Shown here piece by piece: positions 1 to 4,817 of a stretch of DNA of 6,189 nt. The notes below the pieces were generated by a model. It worked only from the letters and a program-made list of their open reading frames with translations. It searched no databases and had not been told where the DNA came from. The stretch is from Chloroflexota bacterium. Its GTDB lineage: Bacteria > Chloroflexota > Limnocylindria > Limnocylindrales > CSP1-4. A program made the position numbers and the translations under genes. The stretch lies in assembly GCA_021785115.1 (NCBI GenBank), contig JAJYGO010000359.1:1-6189 (forward strand), given 5' to 3'. The number at the start of each line of letters is the position of its first letter. Position 1 is the stretch's first letter.

Positions 1-117
1 CGGCGCCGGCGCTGCCGGCGGGCCCGCGGCCGGCGCGGCGTCGCCCGCAGCGCATGCCGGCGCGGCGACGGCGATCGCCGCCGCCGCGACCAGGACCCTC
101 GTCTTTTCGCTCATCAT
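1..117 (-). CDS. N-terminus of an exported Ala/Pro-rich protein (partial, runs off left edge)
   Basis: An open minus-strand frame begins at tandem ATG codons (117-115 and 114-112) and stays open for 39 codons to the window edge, so only the N-terminus is visible. It reads as a signal peptide: a short charged start (MMSEKTR), a hydrophobic run of Val, Leu, Ala and Ile over residues 8-20, then PACAAGD. Cleavage by signal peptidase I after ACA is plausible. The cysteine at residue 22 follows A-P-A, which is a poor lipobox, so a lipoprotein is possible but less likely. After the signal the sequence is low-complexity Ala/Pro/Gly, like a periplasmic linker. There is no strong Shine-Dalgarno; a weak GGA lies 3-5 bases upstream of the first ATG. 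It diverges from the gene starting at 232. Function cannot be told from this fragment. Confidence 0.6.
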   Translation of the reverse strand, partial: MMSEKTRVLVAAAAIAVAAPACAAGDAAPAAGPPAAPAP

Positions 118-231
118 CGTCCGTTTCCGCACGACGGGCCGATAGCCCGGAGCGGCGCCGGAGTATAGCCCCTGTTGGGGGACGGCCGAGCGCCTCGTTG
201 AAAGGACCTCCGCGGCCTGCGAGAAAACCGC
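118..231. promoter_or_regulatory. Divergent intergenic region, presumed to hold both promoters
   Basis: These 114 bp separate two genes transcribed away from each other, so promoters for both should lie here or overlap the starts. The block GGAGTATAGCCCC (about 160-172) contains the only TATA-like hexamer. It is followed by a small CCCC-TGTT-GGGG hairpin (169-180). No convincing -35/-10 pair is visible. Assignment rests on gene orientation, not on a motif. Confidence 0.3.
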
Positions 232-873
232 ATGGACAAGTCCGCCCGGGGGTCCTCGATGCGTCGAAGCCTCGCCGTGCTCGCCGTCGCGCTCGCGCTG
301 GGGATGCCGCCGTCCGCACACGCGCAGTCGTCGCCGTCGCCCGCCCCTCCCATGACCGGCCTGATCGGGAGCCCCTCGCTCGGTCCCGCCGTGGGCGCGA
401 CCGACTACAGCCTCCTCCTCTCGCTCGACATCCCGCCCTCCGGCTACGACGTCGGCCCGCGCGTCAGCGGCGAGGCCATGTACGGGTTCATGGACCTCGC
501 GCCGGCGCTCCGCCTCGACCTCGGCGGGCGGATGGCCTTCGCCTACCACTCCATCAGCGCCTACAGCCCCTACGACGCCGCACTCTGGTCCATGGAGTTC
601 ATCCCCGACGCGAAGCTGCGGTACGCCGTCAACGACGACCTGGGCGTCTACGGCGACTTCGGCCTCGGCCTCGCCTTCATGCACCAGGGTCATCCTCCCG
701 CCTACGGCGGCGACGACAACACCGTCGCGCTCGCGGTCCAGTTCGGCGCAGGGGTGGCCTACGCGATCACGCCCAGCATGAACCTGCTCGGCGAGGTGCG
801 GTTCGACGTCTACACCAAGAGCGGCGCAGGGCTGTTCGTGGCCATCCCCACCATCGGCTTCGAGATCCACTGA
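232..873 (+). CDS. Exported protein, probable outer-membrane beta-barrel
   Basis: This 213-residue protein carries a clear signal peptide: arginines at 11-12, a Leu/Ala/Val core at 14-24, and an AHA|Q cleavage site after residue 31. The mature part opens with a Ser/Pro-rich stretch. It then shows repeated alternating polar/apolar strands rich in Gly, Tyr and Phe, such as LRLDLGGRMAFAYHS (about 94-108), the run around LGVYGDFGLGLAFMH, and VALAVQFGAGVAYAI. Short Asp/Asn/Pro turns separate them. This is the pattern of a small (about 8-strand) outer-membrane barrel; the size fits, and the role is inferred from pattern only. The last strand ends GFEIH, so the usual terminal aromatic is at the third residue from the end rather than last. 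The start at 232 has only a weak GAGAAAA upstream. ATG at 259 (residue 10, MRRSLAV) would give a tidier 22-residue signal and is an equally good alternative. No substrate or partner can be named. Confidence 0.8.
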   Translation: MDKSARGSSMRRSLAVLAVALALGMPPSAHAQSSPSPAPPMTGLIGSPSLGPAVGATDYSLLLSLDIPPSGYDVGPRVSGEAMYGFMDLAPALRLDLGGRMAFAYHSISAYSPYDAALWSMEFIPDAKLRYAVNDDLGVYGDFGLGLAFMHQGHPPAYGGDDNTVALAVQFGAGVAYAITPSMNLLGEVRFDVYTKSGAGLFVAIPTIGFEIH

Positions 874-881
874 GGCACGGT

Positions 882-897
882 CCCGGCGGCGGCCGGG
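882..897. terminator. Short GC-rich hairpin after the beta-barrel gene
   Basis: CCCGGC (882-887), loop GGCG, GCCGGG (892-897) form a perfect 6-bp stem starting 9 bases after the stop codon at 871-873. There is no T-tract, so it is not a classical intrinsic terminator. It may act as a 3'-end stabiliser or be chance in GC-rich DNA. Confidence 0.3.
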
Positions 898-988
898 CCT
901 CGACGCGACGGAGCGGGTCCGCTGGCCGTCGCCGGATCGCACGCCTCCCCTCCGCGCGGCCGCGCGGGTAGGCTGTGGCACTTCCACC

Positions 989-995
989 AGGAGGA
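989..995 (+). promoter_or_regulatory. Strong ribosome binding site for the D-malate/tartrate dehydrogenase
   Basis: AGGAGGA lies 7 bases before ATG 1003. It is a near-perfect Shine-Dalgarno and fixes the start of the dehydrogenase. The 129 bp between the preceding stop and this start leave room for an own promoter, but no clear -35/-10 pair is visible. Confidence 0.85.
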
Positions 996-1002
996 ATCCC
1001 GC

Positions 1003-2067
1003 ATGGAGAAGCGGTATCGGATCGCGCTCATCCCCGGAGACGGGATCGGTCGCGAGGTCGTCCCGGCGGCGGTCGAGGTGCTCGAGGCGGTGGGGCGGCG
1101 GCACGCCCTCTCCTTCCAGTGGGTGGAGCTCGACTGGAGCTGCGACCGCTACCGCCGGACCGGCGCGATGATGCCGGCCGACGGCGTGGAGCAGGTGCGT
1201 CCCTTCGACGCCATCCTGCTCGGCGCGGTGGGCTACCCCGGCGTGCCCGACCACGTGTCGCTCTGGGGGCTGCTCCTGCCCCTGCGGCGCGGCCTGCGAC
1301 AGTACGCGAACGTCCGCCCCGTCAAGCTGCTCCCCGGCGTGAAGACTCCGCTCTCCGATCGGACGGCGAAGGACATCGACTTCGTCATCGTGCGCGAGAA
1401 CAACGAGGGTGAGTACTCGCAGATGGGCGGCCGGATCTACGCCGGCACCGACGACGAGGTCGTGATCCAGGAGAGTGTCTTCACGCGTCGCGGGGTCGAT
1501 CGGATCGTCGAGTACGCCTTCCGGATGGCCGAGGCGCGCCCCCGGCACCTCCTGGCCTCGGCCACCAAGTCGAACGGGATCTTCCACACCATGCCGTACT
1601 GGGACGAGCGCTTCGCCGCCGCCGCCGCTCGTCACCCCGGCATCAGGACGTCACAGTTCCACGTGGACATCCTGGCCGCGCACCTGGTGCAGCACCCCGA
1701 CTGGTTCGACGTGATCGTCGGCAGCAATCTCTTCGCGGACATCCTCTCGGATCTGGGAGCCGCGGTGGCAGGCAGCATCGGGCTCGCGCCCTCCGCCAAC
1801 GTGAATCCTGAGCGCGAGTGCCCGTCGATGTTCGAGCCCGTGCACGGCTCGGCCCCCGACATCGCGGGGAAGGGAGTGGCGAACCCCATCGCGCAGGTCT
1901 GGTCGGGAGCGATGATGCTGGAGCACCTCGGCCATCCGGACGCGGCGGCGGCGATCCTGCGCGCCATCGAGACCGTGCTCGGGGATCCCGCCTCGCGGAC
2001 TCGCGACCTGGGCGGGCGCGCCACCACGCGCGAGGCGACGCACGCCCTCATCCAGGCGCTCCCCTGA
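1003..2067 (+). CDS. dmlA: D-malate / tartrate dehydrogenase (decarboxylating), isopropylmalate/isocitrate dehydrogenase superfamily
   Basis: This predicted cytoplasmic NAD-linked enzyme would oxidise and decarboxylate (R)-malate to pyruvate. Family members also act on tartrate or 3-isopropylmalate, so the true substrate is open. The protein has 354 residues; E. coli DmlA, as I recall it, has about 361 and resembles this sequence over its whole length. Visible landmarks: GDGIG (12-16) near the N-terminus; VPDHVSLWG (81-89), the substrate-side loop typical of the malate/tartrate branch rather than LeuB; Arg95, Arg105 and Arg131 for the carboxylates; Tyr138; the catalytic Lys189 in TKSNG; metal-binding Asp222, Asp246 and Asp250 (SNLFADILSDL); and the NAD loop EPVHGSAPDIAGK (278-290). 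A small oddity is RENNEGEYS (131-139), where relatives usually have RENTEGEYS. The gene has its own strong ribosome binding site and stands alone in its orientation, convergent with the lipoprotein gene. The next same-strand gene is the LarA homologue, also a hydroxyacid enzyme, 1.3 kb downstream. Family is very secure; symbol and substrate less so (ttuC is an alternative). Confidence 0.93.
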   Translation: MEKRYRIALIPGDGIGREVVPAAVEVLEAVGRRHALSFQWVELDWSCDRYRRTGAMMPADGVEQVRPFDAILLGAVGYPGVPDHVSLWGLLLPLRRGLRQYANVRPVKLLPGVKTPLSDRTAKDIDFVIVRENNEGEYSQMGGRIYAGTDDEVVIQESVFTRRGVDRIVEYAFRMAEARPRHLLASATKSNGIFHTMPYWDERFAAAAARHPGIRTSQFHVDILAAHLVQHPDWFDVIVGSNLFADILSDLGAAVAGSIGLAPSANVNPERECPSMFEPVHGSAPDIAGKGVANPIAQVWSGAMMLEHLGHPDAAAAILRAIETVLGDPASRTRDLGGRATTREATHALIQALP

Positions 2068-2119
2068 GCGTCGTCGAAGGAGGCGGTCACCGGGCCGGCA
2101 CGAGGTGGCGACGACGCTC
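2066..2119. terminator. Perfect 11-bp inverted repeat between convergent stop codons (possible bidirectional terminator)
   Basis: GAGCGTCGTCG (2066-2076) and its exact reverse complement CGACGACGCTC (2109-2119) flank a 32-base loop. The loop can itself pair weakly (CACC 2088-2091 with GGTG 2104-2107). The repeat starts inside the dehydrogenase stop codon (2065-2067) and ends 5 bases short of the lipoprotein stop codon (2125-2127), so it fills the convergent gap almost exactly. No T-tract follows on either strand. A bidirectional transcription end or an RNA 3'-end protector is inferred from position and symmetry. Confidence 0.5.
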
Positions 2120-2124
2120 CGCCG

Positions 2125-3198
2125 TCACTGCAGGGCCACGGCGACGTCCTCGTGATCGGCGAGGGTGTCGCGGGTCGCCGTCGCCGTAAGAATGCAGGTG
2201 CCGGCCGCGGCAGGCGCGGTCCACGTGAAGGAGGCCGTCCCGCCGACGAGGTCGACCGCACTGGCGACGCTCGTGCCGCCGCAGCCATCGGTGAGCAGGA
2301 CGGTCGCCCCCGAGTCGATCGGCATCGAGTCGAAGGTGACCGTGGCGCCCAGGACCGACTGCGGAGGAACCGCGGGCCGGCAGCTCGCGTCGGCGGCGCT
2401 GCGCAAGATCGTACATGAGAGGCCCGCACCGGAGAGGGCGATTGACTGGATGTACGGCACCGGGACAAAGAGCATGGATACCGGTACGGACGCCGACGCC
2501 ACAGACACAGGTATAGTCAGGCGCGCCACATCGGCGAGGCCATTCGATGTCGCAGTGGCGGTCAAGACGCACGACTCGGCCGTCGCATCAGACCATGTAG
2601 TGCTGGCGAGACTTGTCGACGCGAATACGCCACCGCAATTTTGCGACCAGTTATACGAAATCGTGTTCCCGTCGGGGTCATTTGCCGTAACTGAAATGTT
2701 CACTATTTCGTTCACCCCTGGCGCCATATTCGATGAAGTTATCGAAGTGATAATTGGCCCATGATCCTGCGGAGGCAGCGGTGTCGCATTATCAAGGAGC
2801 TTGATAAAGACCGACGTAGTGCCACGGCTGCTTACGTTCACTGTTGTACTTCCAGTGCCCACCAGGGTAGCGTTAGCATACGCACTTGCAGTGACTATTT
2901 GCGGACCCGTGGGAACCAGCACCGTTCCTTCGTAGTCTCCGCTCGCGGAGTTGAGAGCTAAGGACTGGAAGATCGCCGCAGGTTCGACCTCGACCTGAAC
3001 ACGCGTAATTATCGGGCCGCCCGATTGCGTAGTCAGCCTGACAGCCGCGTTTATCGAGCCCAGATTGCCGGTCGCAACAGATCCTGAACTGGTGCCTTGG
3101 GTGCCACACGCCGCCGCCAAAGTGACGGTAAGGACAACAACGATCCCAGTTGCCCACCGCCTGGCTGCCGGAGGCACTCTGCCTGTGTCGAACAGCAC
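2125..3198 (-). CDS. Secreted lipoprotein with tandem Ig-like/PKD-type domains
   Basis: This 357-residue protein starts at GTG (3198-3196), chosen because AAGGAG lies 7 bases upstream. Residues 13-31 form a lipoprotein signal: RRW, a hydrophobic core, then the lipobox LAAAC with Cys31 as the lipidated residue. It has Gly at +2, so no Asp inner-membrane retention signal. After a Ser/Gly/Thr linker (32-45) comes a beta-rich domain (about 46-135), an LPPQD hinge, a PKD/cadherin-like Ig domain (about 147-234, with TANDPDGNTISYNW at 171-184), and a second Ig-like domain (about 245-357). The two Ig modules share a motif: CGG, a Trp, then C-[VI]-LTATAT-xxx-LAD (210-223 and 335-348). Cysteines fall in likely disulfide pairs (188/210, 262/273, 306/335). 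No catalytic residues are evident; a surface binding or structural role is inferred. Composition is odd: 2641-2760 is about 47% G+C by hand count, against about 72% in the flanking enzyme genes. The C-terminal module is GC-rich again. Confidence 0.88.
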   Translation of the reverse strand: MLFDTGRVPPAARRWATGIVVVLTVTLAAACGTQGTSSGSVATGNLGSINAAVRLTTQSGGPIITRVQVEVEPAAIFQSLALNSASGDYEGTVLVPTGPQIVTASAYANATLVGTGSTTVNVSSRGTTSVFIKLLDNATPLPPQDHGPIITSITSSNMAPGVNEIVNISVTANDPDGNTISYNWSQNCGGVFASTSLASTTWSDATAESCVLTATATSNGLADVARLTIPVSVASASVPVSMLFVPVPYIQSIALSGAGLSCTILRSAADASCRPAVPPQSVLGATVTFDSMPIDSGATVLLTDGCGGTSVASAVDLVGGTASFTWTAPAAAGTCILTATATRDTLADHEDVAVALQ

Positions 3199-3205
3199 TT
3201 CACCT

Positions 3206-3211
3206 CTCCTT
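3206..3211 (-). promoter_or_regulatory. Ribosome binding site of the lipoprotein gene
   Basis: Read on the minus strand, AAGGAG (3211 to 3206) is followed by AGGTGAA and then GTG at 3198, a 7-base spacing. It supports the GTG start, which places the signal peptide at a normal distance from the N-terminus. Confidence 0.75.
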
Positions 3212-3262
3212 GAAGGAAATGAACAGGGAGTTGCGACCCGGGCGCTCGACGCAACGACCGTG

Positions 3263-3310
3263 CCGATCCAAGATCGCTCACGCCCCTGCCTCCAGACACG
3301 GCAGGATCGG
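3263..3310. other. Bulged inverted repeat in the lipoprotein/larA divergent region
   Basis: The right arm GGCAGGATCGG (3300-3310) can pair with CCTGCC (3285-3290) across a 9-base loop. Its outer part GGATCGG (3304-3310) is the exact reverse complement of CCGATCC (3263-3269). Together they make a stem with one large bulge. It lies in the 192-bp region (3199-3390) that must hold the divergent promoters of the lipoprotein and larA genes. It could be an operator or a leader hairpin for larA, or the remnant of an older gene end. No T-tract and no clear promoter boxes are present; function unknown. Confidence 0.3.
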
Positions 3311-3375
3311 GGCCCGCGGACTGCGCGAGCAGCCGGGCGAACGTGGTGTTAGAGGACCCGGGGTGGTCCGGGACC

Positions 3376-3381
3376 AGGAGG
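3376..3381 (+). promoter_or_regulatory. Ribosome binding site that sets the larA start at 3391
   Basis: AGGAGG lies 9 bases before ATG 3391. The frame is open further upstream to GTG 3343, but the intervening 16 residues (rich in Arg, Thr, Gly) look like translated leader, and the family's N-terminus matches MQVELNYG. Confidence 0.8.
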
Positions 3382-3390
3382 ACGCGCACC

Positions 3391-4689
3391 ATGCAGGTCG
3401 AGCTGAACTACGGGCGGTCGACTCTCCGCGTGAGCCTCCCGGACGATCTGGAGGTCACCATCGTCCGCAAGCCGTCCATGCCGGTCCTCGACGATCCACC
3501 GCGGGCGGTGGAGGCTGCGCTGCGGCGGTCGGTGGGCGCCGCGCCGCTCTCCGCGGAGGCGCGCGGGAAGGTGAGCGCCAGCATCCTCGTCTGCGACATC
3601 ACGCGTCCCGTGCCGAACGGGCTGCTGCTCCCTCCCGTCCTGCGCACCTTGCTTGCGTCCGGGATCGACGCAAGCAGGATCGTGATCCTGGTTGCGACGG
3701 GCCTGCACCGTCCGAACGTGGGCGACGAGCTCCGTGAGCTGATCGGCGATCCGTGGGTCCTGAAGACCGTCCGGGTCGAGAACCACGACGCGCGGGACGA
3801 CGCGGCCCACGTCGACCTGGGCCACACGCCCAGCGGGACCCCGGTCAAGCTCGACCGGCGCTTCGTGGAGGCCGAGCTCAAGATCGTGACGGGCCTGGTG
3901 GAGCCCCACTTCATGGCCGGCTACTCGGGCGGTCGCAAGGTCATCGCACCGGGCGTGGCGCACCGGGACACGATCACCACCTTCCACAGCGCCCGATTCA
4001 TGGCGCACCCGAGGGCGGACAACTGCGTGCTGGACGGCAATCCGCTCCACGGCGAGCAGCTGGCCATCGCCGCCATGCTGGGCCCGGTGCTCGCGGTGAA
4101 CACCGTGCTGGACGAGCACCGGCGGCTGTCCTTCGTGAACTACGGCGACGTGGTGGCGAGCCACGCGGAGGCGGTGGCGTTCGCGGAGCGATACGCCGTG
4201 GTCCCGGTGGGGCGGCGGTTCAGGACCGTGGTGACGAGCGCCGCGGGCTACCCGCTCGACAAGACCTACTACCAGACCGTGAAGGGCATGGTCTCGCCGC
4301 TCGACATCCTGGAGCCCGGCGGAAACCTGGTCGTGGTGTCGGAGTGCTCCGAGGGCATGGGGTCGCGGGAGTACGTCGATGCACAGCGGAGGCTGGTCGC
4401 GCTGGGGATCGACGGCTTCCTGGCGGACATCACGCCGAAGCGGTTCGCCGACGTCGACGAGTGGCAGACCCAGATGCAGCTCAAGCCCATGCGCGCTGCG
4501 CGGCGCGTCGAGCTCTACGCGCCCTCCCTGGCGGCGCCGGACCGGGCCCTCACCGGCATCCGCATGATCGACTCGGTGGAGGCTGCGGTCATGGAGAGCG
4601 TCCGCGAGACGGGAGATCGCCGCGTCGCCGTCATCCCCGAGGGGCCTTACGTGGTTCCCGTCCACCGTCCGGCAGGCACGCCGGCGTGA
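3391..4689 (+). CDS. larA: LarA-family nickel-dependent 2-hydroxyacid racemase/epimerase
   Basis: LarA enzymes interconvert stereoisomers of 2-hydroxy acids through hydride transfer to a nickel-pincer nucleotide bound covalently to a lysine. This 432-residue protein (the family is usually about 420-440) has the two-domain layout and each catalytic residue known from Lactobacillus plantarum LarA: Arg72 in CDITRPVP (Arg75 there), His106 in ATGLHRP (His108), His173 in VEPHFMAGYSGG (His174), cofactor-linking Lys183 in GGRKVIAPG (Lys184), His199 in TTFHS (His200), and Gln295 and Lys298 in YYQTVKGM (same numbers). It is therefore very probably active. The substrate is uncertain: the superfamily includes lactate, malate and other short-chain hydroxyacid racemases and sugar-acid epimerases. 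The D-malate/tartrate-type dehydrogenase upstream makes malate or a similar acid a fair guess. No signal peptide, so cytoplasmic. The cofactor makers LarB, LarC and LarE are not in the window and must be encoded elsewhere if the enzyme works. It is transcribed away from the lipoprotein gene and converges on the histone-like gene. Confidence 0.93.
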   Translation: MQVELNYGRSTLRVSLPDDLEVTIVRKPSMPVLDDPPRAVEAALRRSVGAAPLSAEARGKVSASILVCDITRPVPNGLLLPPVLRTLLASGIDASRIVILVATGLHRPNVGDELRELIGDPWVLKTVRVENHDARDDAAHVDLGHTPSGTPVKLDRRFVEAELKIVTGLVEPHFMAGYSGGRKVIAPGVAHRDTITTFHSARFMAHPRADNCVLDGNPLHGEQLAIAAMLGPVLAVNTVLDEHRRLSFVNYGDVVASHAEAVAFAERYAVVPVGRRFRTVVTSAAGYPLDKTYYQTVKGMVSPLDILEPGGNLVVVSECSEGMGSREYVDAQRRLVALGIDGFLADITPKRFADVDEWQTQMQLKPMRAARRVELYAPSLAAPDRALTGIRMIDSVEAAVMESVRETGDRRVAVIPEGPYVVPVHRPAGTPA

Positions 4690-4695
4690 CGGCGC

Positions 4696-4720
4696 CACGG
4701 CCCGCCGCCCGCGGGCCGTG
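4696..4720. terminator. Perfect 10-bp GC-rich hairpin after larA
   Basis: CACGGCCCGC (4696-4705), loop CGCCC, GCGGGCCGTG (4711-4720) form a perfect stem 7 bases past the larA stop. Two smaller hairpins follow before the convergent gene's stop: CCCGC-CGGG-GCGGG (4747-4760) and CCCGC-TG-GCGGG (4784-4795). None has a T-tract. This 128-bp convergent gap most likely ends transcription from both sides, or its folded RNA stalls 3'-end decay. Assigned from position and symmetry. Confidence 0.5.
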
Positions 4721-4817
4721 CGACGCTCCCCTCGGACACCGCGACCCCCGCCGGGGCGGGCACGGCACCTCGCTGGCACCGCGCCCGCTGGCGGGTGGGC
4801 ACGGCGACGCCGCCCGA

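Noticed and set aside
54..971. A 305-codon plus-strand frame over the beta-barrel gene
   Set aside because: It is an Arg/Pro/Gly-rich low-complexity reading typical of out-of-frame GC-rich DNA, and it covers the well-supported exported protein in another frame.
1632..2468. A 278-codon minus-strand frame running from the lipoprotein C-terminus into the dehydrogenase
   Set aside because: Ser/Arg/Pro-rich shadow with no motif. It overlaps two confident genes in other frames.
2165..2764. A 199-residue plus-strand reading frame opposite the lipoprotein gene, reading fairly like a normal protein toward its end
   Set aside because: It is antisense to a gene with a good ribosome binding site, lipoprotein signal and repeated Ig motifs. 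It has no ribosome binding site or recognisable domain, and its protein-like look follows from the mirrored codons of the real gene.
3343..3390. Longer larA start at GTG 3343
   Set aside because: AGGAGG at 3376-3381 is well placed for ATG 3391, and the extra 16 residues do not resemble the family's N-terminus.
3349..4779. A 476-codon minus-strand frame opposite larA
   Set aside because: Larger than larA but full of Arg, His, Gly and Pro with no domains. larA has all its catalytic motifs and a ribosome binding site on the other strand.
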